From assembly GCF_001895925.1 (NCBI RefSeq), contig NZ_MPPI01000023.1:1-64000 (forward strand): a stretch of DNA of 64,000 nucleotides, given 5' to 3'. The translations under genes were made by a program, and so were the position numbers. The stretch's first letter is position 1. Each line of letters starts with the position of its first letter. This document shows, one piece after another, positions 46,153 to 54,028 of this stretch. The notes under the pieces are model-generated. The model did not search any database and had not been told where the DNA came from. It was given only the letters and a program-made list of their open reading frames with translations. Origin of the DNA: Phormidesmis priestleyi ULC007. Its GTDB lineage: Bacteria; Cyanobacteriota; Cyanobacteriia; Leptolyngbyales; Leptolyngbyaceae.

Positions 46153-46860
46153 TCACACTCTTTTCACGCTCACCTGCCAATCATTATCCACTTTTTGGAC
46201 GTGAAGGCTAGGAACACTCTGAAGTAGCTCAATCAATTTGATACCAGGACATATACTTCGCATTGAAACCCGTATCGGTTGCTTGTAATAATCGCAAAAC
46301 TTTTTGCTCAATACCGCAATCGTCACAAATTTCTTCGGATTATTTGCTGTCAAACTTCTGATGATCTCTGCCAAAGCTATCTCTAAATCATTTGCTGATT
46401 CGATCTCAGGAACCAAGTTTAGTTGATGTTCTGAAATCTTTTGAGCGTGGCAAGGAACGTTCTCTTCAGCGCCTTCAGCTTTCAACATTGTCAATAAACG
46501 CCCGTCAACTTTCCAAGGTCGCTTAATTCTGTACTGGATTAAGATTGCCTGAGACTGTTGAAGATCAGGGACTATTGCTTGAAGAAGAGCCACATAAAAC
46601 TCTTGGGGTACTTGAGTATCGTAGATTGAAAAACGTCTGCTACTTCTGAGAAAACCTCTCAAACCGTCACTACAGCCTTGAACTTTTGCCACTTCTTCAG
46701 GTGACACTTCATACTTTTCATAAAATAACTCGGTGAGCCTAATCACCCTAATCCAGGGACTGCCGTTCCTTTGAGATTCAAGGACGATAAAGTTTTCCAG
46801 TTCTTCGAGTAGCTGTTGTAACGATAAAAATGAGGACGAATTTTGGTTAGGCTCATCCAT
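46153..46860 (-). CDS. protein with two possible LOTUS/OST-HTH domains
   Basis: A 235-aa soluble protein with two similar segments, about residues 12-95 and 160-232. Each resembles the LOTUS/OST-HTH RNA-binding winged helix: a leading helix (LLEELENFIVLESQ; LEIALAEIIRSLT), a middle part with basic and aromatic residues (RVIRLTELFYEKYEVSP; TIAVLSKKFCDYYKQP) and a final leucine-rich helix plus strand (GLRGFLRSSRRFSIYD; KLIELLQSVPSLHVQK). The assignment is by pattern only. Such domains bind RNA, often G-rich or structured RNA. It is next to a BrnA-like antitoxin on the same strand. It could also be a two-copy domain of another winged-helix type. Confidence 0.45.
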   Translation of the reverse strand: MDEPNQNSSSFLSLQQLLEELENFIVLESQRNGSPWIRVIRLTELFYEKYEVSPEEVAKVQGCSDGLRGFLRSSRRFSIYDTQVPQEFYVALLQAIVPDLQQSQAILIQYRIKRPWKVDGRLLTMLKAEGAEENVPCHAQKISEHQLNLVPEIESANDLEIALAEIIRSLTANNPKKFVTIAVLSKKFCDYYKQPIRVSMRSICPGIKLIELLQSVPSLHVQKVDNDWQVSVKRV

Positions 46861-47092
46861 TGTGCTGAACTAAACTCAAATGACGATATTAATGACCTAT
46901 AGCTACAGGCGCAGTGCTGAGTATTCCATGATTCTCCGAGTGCGACTTTCCTCACCGAAAAAACCCTGATCTATTCAGGTGACTTTACAAGCAAAGTTTC
47001 CTTGAAAGCTCTGACGATCGCGCTCCAAAACCGCTCCAACTTTTAGCATCCTGAGTATGATGAGGAAAGCGTTCAGGGGCAAAACTTTAGAT

Positions 47093-48001
47093 ATGAGAGA
47101 TCGCATTGAGCAACTGACGCAGAATCTCAGCCAAACGATCGTCGGTAAATCTGAGGCAATTCGCCTAGTGTTGGTTGCCTTGCTATCGGGAGGTCACGCC
47201 CTTCTAGAAGATGTCCCTGGGGTCGGCAAAACCCTGCTGGCCAAGTCTTTGGCGAAATCGATCGACGGTCGGTTTCAGCGCGTGCAGTGTACGCCCGATC
47301 TGCTGCCTAGTGATGTCACAGGCACCAATATTTGGAATCCTCGATCGGGTGAGTTTGAGTTTATGGCGGGCCCTGTCTTTGCCAACATTCTGCTGATGGA
47401 TGAGATCAATCGCGCCACCCCTCGCACCCAATCTGCGCTGCTAGAAGTGATGGAAGAGAAACAAGTGACAGTCGATGGCGTGTCTCGATCGGTGCCCCAA
47501 CCATTTTTTGTGATTGCGACTCAAAACCCGATCGAATATCAAGGCACCTTCCCGCTTCCAGAAGCTCAGATGGATCGCTTTGCTCTGTCTTTATCGCTCG
47601 GATATCCAACTGAACGCGAAGAGTTGCAGATGTTGCATCGACTTCAAGACGGGCACACGTTTCAAGAACTCCAGTCCTGTATCTCGCTGGCAGAGGTGCA
47701 AGAGCTTCAGCGTCTCTCTGGTCTGGTGAAGGTTGAAACCTCGATTCAGCAATATATTCTTAACTTGGTGAGAGCGACGCGAGAAGATGAAGAAATTACG
47801 CTAGGGGTCAGTCCTAGAGGCACAGTAGCGCTGCAAAAAGGGGCACAGGCGCTAGCGTTTTTAGATGGCAGAGACTACGCAATTCCTGATGATGTGAAAG
47901 AACTTGCGCCTTGTGTGCTGGCACACCGAATGATTCCGACCGGAGGCAGGAGAGCGAGGGGAATTGTCGATCGTCTCCTGCGATCTGTTGCGATTCCCTA
48001 A
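47093..48001 (+). CDS. MoxR-type AAA ATPase
   Basis: AAA+ chaperone-like ATPase of the MoxR family, which helps assemble or activate protein complexes, often with vWA-domain partners. Walker A is EDVPGVGKTLLAKSLA, Walker B is ILLMDEINRATPRTQSALLE, with FFVIATQNPIEYQGTFPLPEAQ as sensor and RFALSLSLGYP. The C-terminal lid has VSPRGTVALQKGAQALAF and DDVKELAPCVLAHRM. The start is set at ATG 47093 (MRDRIEQL); ATG 47057 is 12 codons upstream and also possible. No vWA or DUF58 gene follows; the next gene is convergent with a 4-bp stop overlap. Confidence 0.92.
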   Translation: MRDRIEQLTQNLSQTIVGKSEAIRLVLVALLSGGHALLEDVPGVGKTLLAKSLAKSIDGRFQRVQCTPDLLPSDVTGTNIWNPRSGEFEFMAGPVFANILLMDEINRATPRTQSALLEVMEEKQVTVDGVSRSVPQPFFVIATQNPIEYQGTFPLPEAQMDRFALSLSLGYPTEREELQMLHRLQDGHTFQELQSCISLAEVQELQRLSGLVKVETSIQQYILNLVRATREDEEITLGVSPRGTVALQKGAQALAFLDGRDYAIPDDVKELAPCVLAHRMIPTGGRRARGIVDRLLRSVAIP

Positions 48002-48450
48002 TCTTCGTCGGTTGGGCGCATGGCTTCTCGTGCTAACACAGCCAAACCCGCTACCCCCATACTGACAAACCAGACATACTGATACCAATAATGTTGGATC
48101 TGAGCGGTTGGGGTCAATTCAGGGTGCAATGTGCAGAGATAAAATAGCAGAAAGATCATCGTCAGACCGCCAAACCCGGTGAAGGTCAGCCCCATCAAAA
48201 TCCGAGCGGGTCTGAGGTCGTCGTCGGTGATGTCGTCAATGTCAATTTCTGCCAGTCGATCGAGAGACTCGTCTGCAACTTGCGAGGCTTCACCCAAATT
48301 CATCGCCATCTCTGACGGCAGCAGAGGGGCGATCGCGCTCACGGTTTTGACGCGCAGCGATCGCTCAGTATCCCGCAAAAGCTCTAAAGGTTTGCGCGCT
48401 AGGGGTTCAGCAAACTCAACTCTATCGGACATTTTAGGATCAAAATCCAT
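47998..48450 (-). CDS. two-helix membrane protein of unknown function
   Basis: A 150-aa protein with an acidic cytoplasmic part (ADESLDRLAEIDIDDITDDDL) and two membrane helices at the C-terminus (FGGLTMIFLLFYLCTL and YQYVWFVSMGVAGLAVLA). The start ATG 48450 follows a GGTGAG-like site; an in-frame TTG at 48534 would overlap the peroxiredoxin gene by 26 bp. I do not recognise the family with certainty. It is downstream of prxQ on the same strand and convergent with the MoxR gene. The topology would place both ends outside the bilayer on one side. Confidence 0.55.
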   Translation of the reverse strand: MDFDPKMSDRVEFAEPLARKPLELLRDTERSLRVKTVSAIAPLLPSEMAMNLGEASQVADESLDRLAEIDIDDITDDDLRPARILMGLTFTGFGGLTMIFLLFYLCTLHPELTPTAQIQHYWYQYVWFVSMGVAGLAVLAREAMRPTDED

Positions 48451-48508
48451 ATCGCTCACCGAATCAACTTTTATCAATTCTAAAGGAGTCAGAGACTTTG
48501 GTTGAGAT

Positions 48509-49060
48509 TCACCCTTGTTTTTGCAGTTCGTCAAGTTTGGCGAGAACTTCTCGACTGTGAACGATCGGATTCACCCCGGTAAAAGTGGCTTTAAGGATTC
48601 CTTGCGGATCGATGATGAACGTGTGCCGAGATGAAACAATGCCCATCCAAGAACCGTAGGCTTTGCTGATTGCGCCAGTGGTGTCGGCGAGAAGCGGAAA
48701 TTTTAGCCCTTCAGAGTCACAAAATTCTGCGTGAGACTCAACATCATCAGCGCTGATGCCAGCGATTTGGGTATTGCGATCGAGATACTGCGGCATATCT
48801 TGCTGAAACTTGCGGGCTTCGATCGTGCAACCCGACGTAAAATCTTTGGGGTAGAAGTAGACGACGAGCCATTTTCCGCGATAGTCTGCCAGCGAGACGT
48901 TGCCGTCGCCCGTGTTGGTTGGCAGCACAAATTCTGGAGCGGGTATATCGACGAGAGGTAACTTACCGCCTAAAGCCAGCGCATTGGGTGTAACGGTAAA
49001 GGCAGTAAGCAGAGTCAAGCAGCAAACTAATAAAGCTTTAAGCAGGGTTCGGCGAAGCAT
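48509..49060 (-). CDS. exported peroxiredoxin (PrxQ/BCP type)
   Basis: Thiol peroxidase reducing hydroperoxides. A signal peptide is seen (MLRRTLLKALLVCCLTLLTAF, then ALALGG), so the protein probably works in the periplasm or thylakoid lumen. The peroxidatic Cys is in YPKDFTSGCTIEARKF. A second Cys, the likely resolving one, is in AEFCDSEGLKFPLL, though the spacing is longer than in the classic CX4C BCP type. WMGIVSSRHTFIIDPQG and the C-terminal helix complete the fold. The 183-aa length is typical of the exported form. Confidence 0.92.
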   Translation of the reverse strand: MLRRTLLKALLVCCLTLLTAFTVTPNALALGGKLPLVDIPAPEFVLPTNTGDGNVSLADYRGKWLVVYFYPKDFTSGCTIEARKFQQDMPQYLDRNTQIAGISADDVESHAEFCDSEGLKFPLLADTTGAISKAYGSWMGIVSSRHTFIIDPQGILKATFTGVNPIVHSREVLAKLDELQKQG

Positions 49061-49294
49061 GAGATAAATTTAAAGACTCTTAATAAAAGTTTACCTTAGT
49101 AGTTAACGCTTACCAAATTCTGCTTGAACACTTGATACAACTCAAATATGTTGCGGGGCGATCGTCAAATTTATACCAGTGATGGGTTGAATACGGTTTC
49201 AGAAAAAGTAACGATCGCTAATTTACTCTGTCTGATCTGATATAAATTGACCATAAATTGAGCTACCAACGGTGTAGAAGCTGAGGAGTGATTT

Positions 49295-51793
49295 ATGAGT
49301 CAGAGTTGGCGTGGATTGGATTGGTTGCCAGGAGTGCTTGCAGGAACCGCAACAGTTGCGATCGTGGTCAGTTATCAACAGGCTGCCTCAGCCTTGACCT
49401 TCGCTGAGGTTCGCAAAATCGCAGTTCCCGTTACGGTGATGATTAGCGATCAAACTGGTGGCGGATCTGGAGTCATTGTTGCCAAACAGGGAAACACTTA
49501 CACAGTTTTAACCAACCGTCACGTAGCTGATAAGGATACCGCTTACCGCATTCAAACTTCTGATAGCGATGTTCATGAGGCAGCCAGAGTAGTTAAGCGC
49601 TTTCAGGATGTTGACTTGGCTGTTTTACAGTTCGATAGTGCCAAAAACTATCCAGTTGCCACTTTGGGAAACTCTGGTCTAAGTAGTGTGGGCGATACAG
49701 TTTTTTCCTTTGGCTATCCTGGAATTTACGATCGCAAGGCTAATACTTTTGAGCAAAGGTATCGTGATTCTGAAGGCATCGTTCTAGATCTCAATGCACA
49801 AAATGGTCAAGGATATCTTATTAAACACCGTGCCGATACTCCACGCGGTATGAGTGGCGGTCCTACGTTTGATGCGAAAGGTCGGTTGATTGCAATCAAT
49901 GGCTTGGTTGGTACAAGCAGTATCTCTAAAGACATACCGCCTGAAATCGATGAGAAAGGTCAGATTCCTATCTACGAGGGCAAAGTTGAACTTAGAATTT
50001 ACACTGGTGAGTATTTCTCAATTCCCATCAATACAGCGATCGCCCAGCTAACCAAGGCGGGAATTAATGTTTCAAACCTGAAGATAGACAAAACCCCACC
50101 GCCGAATAATAGTGAACGCATAGCTAATCCTAAGAATGCTGGAGATTTCTATCTTCGCGCCAGCATTTCTCGTCAAAAGGGAGATGTTCGCTCCGCGATT
50201 AATGATTACAGCAAAGCGATTGAGTTAGACTCGAATTTTATTGATGCTTATTTTAGTAGGGGCGTAGCTTTTGCGGAAGTGGAAGACTGGTCAAAAGCTA
50301 TTGCTGACTTTGAGGAAATCATTGCTCGCCCTTCAGGTGATCTCAAGATATATGCCTACAGCAACCGAGGGGCAGCCCGTGCTGCATTGGGTGACAGACA
50401 GGGTGCGATTGAAGATTACACCCAAGCCATCCGCCTTAACCCCAAAGAAGCTTCTGCCTATTACAACCGAGGGGTAGTACACTCCGACTTGGATGACAAA
50501 CAGGGTGCGATCGAAGATTACACTCAAGCCATCCGCCTTGACCCCAAAGACGCTTCTGCCTACACCAATCGAGGGGTAGTCCGCGCCGAATTGGGTGACA
50601 AACAGGATGCGATCGAAGATTACACCCAAGCCATCCGCCTTGACCCTAAAAACGCTCTTGCCTATTACAACCGAGGTAGAACGCGCTCAGAGTTGGATGA
50701 CAAACAGGGTGCGATTGAAGATTACACCCAAGCCATCCGCCTTGACCCTAAATACGCTGCTGCTTACAACAACCGAGGGGTAGTGCGCTCTGACTTGGAT
50801 GATAAACAGGGTGCGATCGAAGATTACACTCAAGCCATCCGCCTTGACCCTAAAGACGCTTCTGCCTACATCAATCGAGGGATATCCCGTGTCAACCTGG
50901 GTGACAGACAGGGTGCGATTGAAGATTTTACTCAAGCCATCCGCCTTGACCCCAAATCTGCTTCTGCTTACTACAACCGAGGGAACGTGCGCTCAGAGTT
51001 GGATGACGAACACGGTGCGATTGAAGATTTTACTCAAGCAATCCGCCTTGACCCCAAATCTGCTTCTGCTTACCACAACCGAGGGGTATCCCGTGTCAAC
51101 CTGGGTGACAGACAGGGTGCGATCGAAGATTACACTCAAGCAATCCTCCTTAAGCCTAAATACGCTGCCACCTATTACAACCGAGGGAAAGTGCGTTTCG
51201 ACTTGGGTGACAAACAGGGTGCGATTGAAGATTACACCCAAGCCATCCGCCTTGACCCTAAAGACGCTGTTACCTATTATCACCGAGGGAAAGTGCGCTT
51301 CGACTTGGGTGACAAACAGGGTGCGATCGAAGATTTCGCCCAAGCAGCCCGCCTTGACCCCAAACTTGCTACGGTTTACTACAACCTAGGTAGAGTGCTC
51401 TTCAATCAGGGCAACAGACAGGGTGCGATTGAAGCTTACACTCAAGCCATCCGCCTTGACCCTAAATCTGCTACGGCTTACTACCACCGAGGGAAAGTGC
51501 GCTCAGAGTTGGGTGACAAACAGGGTGCGATCGAAGATTACACTCAAGCCATCCGCCTTGACCCTAAAGACGCTTCTGCTTACAACAACCGAGGGAAAGT
51601 GCGTTCAGAGTTGGGTGACAAACAGGGTGCGATCGAAGATTACACTCAAGCCATCCGCCTTGACCCTAAAGACGCTTCTGCTTACAACAACCGAGGGAAA
51701 GTGCGTTCAGAGTTGGGTGACAATCAAGGCGCGCTTGAAGATTATATTCAAGCCATGCACCTTGAAGCCATCGAAAAAATTCAACTGTACTAG
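49295..51793 (+). CDS. trypsin-like serine protease with about 16 TPRs
   Basis: An 832-aa exported or membrane-anchored protein. The N-terminus holds a hydrophobic segment (LPGVLAGTATVAIVVSYQQ). The trypsin-like domain (about 35-230) has the triad His in LTNRHVADKD, Asp in FQDVDLAVLQFD and Ser in PRGMSGGPTFDA. Two degenerate TPRs (about 285-350) and fourteen near-identical TPRs (about 355-830) follow; the typical unit is GDKQGAIEDYTQAIRLDPKD. The TPRs are encoded by 102-bp tandem DNA repeats with identical units, so copy number may vary. Similar protease-TPR proteins are common in filamentous cyanobacteria and the role of the TPR part is unknown. The start is ATG 49295 after GAGG. Confidence 0.87.
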   Translation: MSQSWRGLDWLPGVLAGTATVAIVVSYQQAASALTFAEVRKIAVPVTVMISDQTGGGSGVIVAKQGNTYTVLTNRHVADKDTAYRIQTSDSDVHEAARVVKRFQDVDLAVLQFDSAKNYPVATLGNSGLSSVGDTVFSFGYPGIYDRKANTFEQRYRDSEGIVLDLNAQNGQGYLIKHRADTPRGMSGGPTFDAKGRLIAINGLVGTSSISKDIPPEIDEKGQIPIYEGKVELRIYTGEYFSIPINTAIAQLTKAGINVSNLKIDKTPPPNNSERIANPKNAGDFYLRASISRQKGDVRSAINDYSKAIELDSNFIDAYFSRGVAFAEVEDWSKAIADFEEIIARPSGDLKIYAYSNRGAARAALGDRQGAIEDYTQAIRLNPKEASAYYNRGVVHSDLDDKQGAIEDYTQAIRLDPKDASAYTNRGVVRAELGDKQDAIEDYTQAIRLDPKNALAYYNRGRTRSELDDKQGAIEDYTQAIRLDPKYAAAYNNRGVVRSDLDDKQGAIEDYTQAIRLDPKDASAYINRGISRVNLGDRQGAIEDFTQAIRLDPKSASAYYNRGNVRSELDDEHGAIEDFTQAIRLDPKSASAYHNRGVSRVNLGDRQGAIEDYTQAILLKPKYAATYYNRGKVRFDLGDKQGAIEDYTQAIRLDPKDAVTYYHRGKVRFDLGDKQGAIEDFAQAARLDPKLATVYYNLGRVLFNQGNRQGAIEAYTQAIRLDPKSATAYYHRGKVRSELGDKQGAIEDYTQAIRLDPKDASAYNNRGKVRSELGDKQGAIEDYTQAIRLDPKDASAYNNRGKVRSELGDNQGALEDYIQAMHLEAIEKIQLY
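50355..51783. repeat. 102-bp tandem DNA repeats encoding TPRs, about 14 copies
   Basis: Fourteen units of 102 bp coding for the C-terminal TPR array of the protease. The units at 51511-51612 and 51613-51714 are identical over 102 bases, which points to recent duplication or gene conversion. Because the period is a multiple of three, the other five frames stay open for long stretches; those frames are not genes. Confidence 0.93.
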
Positions 51794-51869
51794 CCGAACT
51801 GTCTACAGCTATTGTCTTTGTCTTACGATGGACTCAGAAAGCAAAAATCTGGAGGAGGAAACTGCTCTC

Positions 51870-52142
51870 ATGCCTCATCCCAACCTCAGCAGCGAGGAAA
51901 TCGCTCAACGTGGTGAAGAACTATACCAGAAGCATATTCGTGCTCAAGTCGAAACAACGGAGAATATCGGCAAAATCATTGCGATCAACCTCACCACAGG
52001 CAATTACGAGATTGATAAAGACCTGCTTGTGGCTTGTCATCGCTTAAAAGCCAACCAACCCGATGCCGTCACCTGGGTAGAGCGAATCGGCTATGATGCC
52101 GTCTATGCGATCGGTGGCACATTAGTTAAGACAGCAGAGTGA
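51870..52142 (+). CDS. small conserved cyanobacterial protein
   Basis: A 90-aa protein starting at ATG 51870, chosen because GGAGGAGG lies 11 bases upstream (51851-51858). An in-frame ATG at 51828 would add 14 residues. It begins MPHPNLSSEEIAQRGEEL and contains VETTENIGKIIAINLTTGNY and WVERIGYDAVYAIGGTLV. It resembles small cyanobacterial proteins usually encoded just upstream of a clan AA aspartic protease, and indeed the start of such a protease follows with a GTGA overlap, but that gene is broken here. No catalytic motif is seen. The pair may be toxin-antitoxin-like or a regulator and protease; this is unresolved. Confidence 0.7.
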   Translation: MPHPNLSSEEIAQRGEELYQKHIRAQVETTENIGKIIAINLTTGNYEIDKDLLVACHRLKANQPDAVTWVERIGYDAVYAIGGTLVKTAE

Positions 52143-52190
52143 TCAGCGGGACAGTGGTTGGGCTTCAGGCACGCATGGTCATCATTTTGT
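52139..52190 (+). pseudogene. 5' remnant of a clan AA aspartic protease gene
   Basis: GTG 52139 overlaps the upstream stop. The first 16 codons (ISGTVVGLQARMVIIL) match the start of the small aspartic proteases normally paired with the upstream gene. The expected continuation, including the VDTGF catalytic motif, is missing. The frame continues open to 52399, but its text beyond about 52190 is not protease-like and runs across the coding frame of the next protein. So the protease has probably been deleted except for its 5' end. Confidence 0.5.
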
Positions 52191-52257
52191 ATTCTTCCGA
52201 ACGTGCAGAAGTAGGAGATGCGAAAATAACTATGGCAGAATTGAGGGATGAGCTATC

Positions 52258-52434
52258 TTACCGACTACCGAACAAAACTTCACCAGTGTTTACGTCTGCC
52301 AGATGCTCTCTAACTTTTATCGAAGCGTTGAACTGTTTCGATTTAACGATCGAACTGGTGAAATATACATCTTTGCTGGTGAAGAACTGCAAGTCGTAAT
52401 TTCTCGTGATGGAAAGTGGAGATTCATATTATGA
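52258..52434 (+). CDS. DUF6888-like protein, start codon missing or unusual
   Basis: A 58-residue frame reading LPTTEQNFTSVYVCQMLSN, then FRFNDRTGEIYIFAG and VISRDGKWRFIL, which matches the DUF6888 family. Members are short and are encoded next to DUF6887 proteins, as here. Upstream, a TGA at 52249-52251 closes the frame and no ATG, GTG or TTG lies between it and the conserved start: the first codons are GCT, ATC, TTA. Either ATC (52255) or a mutated TTG now read as TTA serves as start, or the gene is dead. A GAGGG site at 52243-52247 is well placed. The stop overlaps the next start by ATGA. Function is unknown. Confidence 0.55.
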   Translation, partial: LPTTEQNFTSVYVCQMLSNFYRSVELFRFNDRTGEIYIFAGEELQVVISRDGKWRFIL

Positions 52435-52646
52435 AGCCAAATTATGACGTGATGAGCAATGCAGAACTGAGAGCCTACTGCCTTGAGCATCGAGAAGATA
52501 TGAGTGCGCTAGAAGCTTTCTTTGCTCGTCGCAGTCCTGATTCTGAGGCGGTTTGGTTTTCTCCACCTAAAACACTAGAAGAATGGAAGCAGCAAGAAGA
52601 AGTGTTTCGAGCAGAGATTGAGAAGCGATCGCAGAAACCTAATTGA
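52431..52646 (+). CDS. DUF6887-like protein
   Basis: A 71-aa acidic, helical protein starting MKPNYDVMSNAELRAYCLEH and running to EEVFRAEIEKRSQKPN. The opening MKPNxxxMSxxELRAYxLxxR is the hallmark of the small cyanobacterial DUF6887 family. ATG 52431 is used because it overlaps the stop of the DUF6888-like frame by ATGA; a GTG five codons upstream is less likely. The two-gene unit resembles toxin-antitoxin modules in size, overlap and copy-number behaviour, but no activity is known to me. It is followed by a flavoprotein gene 15 bp downstream. Confidence 0.7.
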   Translation: MKPNYDVMSNAELRAYCLEHREDMSALEAFFARRSPDSEAVWFSPPKTLEEWKQQEEVFRAEIEKRSQKPN

Positions 52647-52661
52647 CCCGAAGAAATCTTA

Positions 52662-53876
52662 ATGGAAAAATTTGATGTGGTAATCGTGGGTGGTGGCCCT
52701 GCTGGTGGACAATGTGCCCGCATTTTGGCTCGATCGGGTCGAAAAGTTTTGTTGATCGAACGCTTTAAAGACTTTACTAAAAATAGTTTTTCTAGCGCTG
52801 GAACGCCTCTTGAAACATTAGAAAAATTTGATCTACCTGAAAAAGTGGTGGGTAGTTTTTGGAATCAATTAGTGATTGTTACGTCTAATAAACGTGGAGT
52901 TTGGCAATCTGAGAAGACTCTAGGAAGTGTTTTAGATTTCACGAGACTACGAGAATTTTTAGCTGAAGAAGTGACTAATCACGGCGGCGAAGTTTGGATG
53001 GGATGTCGATATGTTAGTCATTTAACTAACGACAACGAGAGTTTAGTAACGATTAAAAATAATTTAATAGACGAAGAGATTTCAGTTACTACAAAAGTTT
53101 TAGTTGACGCGACCGGGCCTAACCGATCGCTGATCCTTCAAAAAGGTGATCCTCAACCTAAATTCACAACTGGAACTGGAGTTGAATATTTGATCGAAGT
53201 TGACGATGAATCTTATCAAAAGCGCTCTAAAGCATTAACGTTTTTCTTAGGTCATAAATGGATTCCTAAAGGCTATTCTTGGATCTTTCCAATGGAAGCA
53301 AACAAATTAAAAGTGGGGGCAGGAATCGTTCAAGGTGAACATAAAGTAGTCAAAGAAACTGAACCTCTAAAACACTATATCGAACTGATTATTCATGACT
53401 ATATTAAGCCAGAATTCTACAAAATTACTGATATTCACGGTGCAACTGTTAAATATAGTATGGGATTGAATGATGTCTATAGTCGAGACAATTTAATCGC
53501 GATCGGAGACACCGTTTCAACCATCAATTTTTTGGGTGGCGAAGGGATCAGACACGCGATGCTCAGTTCTGAGATTGCTAGTCGATATATTGCAGAGTAT
53601 TTAGAAGGTCAAAGAAAAGACTTCAACGGCTATCAAGAAGAGATGCACAAAACATTCTTGGCGAAGTGGAAAGTCTCAGAAAAATTGGGTATGAAAAAAT
53701 ATCTAGAAGACACTGATACTTTAATTGATAAAGTCGTATCTTATCTAGAGCCGATGACGCTAGAAGACATTGTAGATGTTCTGTTCTATTACAAATTTGA
53801 GAAAGTTTCTAAAGGGTTTTGGCCCTATTTGTTGAGGAAAATTCGCTCGTTTTTTAAGCCTTTTAAGAAGGTTTAA
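52662..53876 (+). CDS. FAD-dependent oxidoreductase, geranylgeranyl-reductase-like
   Basis: A 404-aa flavoprotein of the geranylgeranyl reductase / UbiH-like group. The dinucleotide motif is VVIVGGGPAGGQCARILA. TRLREFLAEE and VLVDATGPNRSLI follow, and the second FAD motif is NLIAIGDTVSTINFLGGEGIRHA. Such enzymes reduce or hydroxylate isoprenoid chains or lipids, and the substrate here is unknown. Codon use is noticeably AT-rich compared with the neighbours (many TTA, AAA), which hints at horizontal acquisition. Its TAA stop (53874-53876) lies inside the 7-bp target duplication of a MITE. It begins 15 bp after the DUF6887-like gene. Confidence 0.8.
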   Translation: MEKFDVVIVGGGPAGGQCARILARSGRKVLLIERFKDFTKNSFSSAGTPLETLEKFDLPEKVVGSFWNQLVIVTSNKRGVWQSEKTLGSVLDFTRLREFLAEEVTNHGGEVWMGCRYVSHLTNDNESLVTIKNNLIDEEISVTTKVLVDATGPNRSLILQKGDPQPKFTTGTGVEYLIEVDDESYQKRSKALTFFLGHKWIPKGYSWIFPMEANKLKVGAGIVQGEHKVVKETEPLKHYIELIIHDYIKPEFYKITDIHGATVKYSMGLNDVYSRDNLIAIGDTVSTINFLGGEGIRHAMLSSEIASRYIAEYLEGQRKDFNGYQEEMHKTFLAKWKVSEKLGMKKYLEDTDTLIDKVVSYLEPMTLEDIVDVLFYYKFEKVSKGFWPYLLRKIRSFFKPFKKV

Positions 53877-53880
53877 GTCA

Positions 53881-54028
53881 ACGTGAATTCGATGAAGCTT
53901 TTCGCTATCCGGGCTGCCCCCTAAATCCCCCAATTTGGGGGACTTCAAGCCAAAATTTCCGGTTCAAAGTCCCCCAGAATTGGGGGATTTAGGGGGCTGA
54001 AGCGCTGAAGAACGCAGCGAACTGACGT
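53881..54028. mobile_element. MITE copy 2 (7-bp TSD) between two convergent genes
   Basis: A 148-bp element with the same ends as copies 1 and 3 (left ACGTGAATTCGATGA) and the CCCCCTAAATCCCCC core. It is flanked by perfect 7-bp repeats TAAGTCA at 53874-53880 and 54029-54035. The left repeat contains the stop codon of the flavoprotein gene. On the right, the last base of the element plus the repeat supply the stop of the convergent recG gene. Removing the element and one repeat restores a sequence in which both stops overlap within TTAA. Confidence 0.85.

Noticed and set aside
50355-51783. CRISPR-like appearance of the regular repeats
   Set aside because: The repeats have no unique spacers; they are in-frame coding units of a TPR array.
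51423-51827. Long open frames in the other frames of the 102-bp repeat region, including one that runs on into the small gene at 51870
   Set aside because: The frames stay open only because the 102-bp period repeats without stops. Their text (repeated TLLPTTTEG, TNRVRLK) is translation of the repeat in a wrong frame.
52139-52399. An 86-codon continuous frame starting at GTG 52139 as a full gene
   Set aside because: Only the first 16 codons resemble a known protein. Past 52190 the text is meaningless while another frame carries the conserved DUF6888 pattern.
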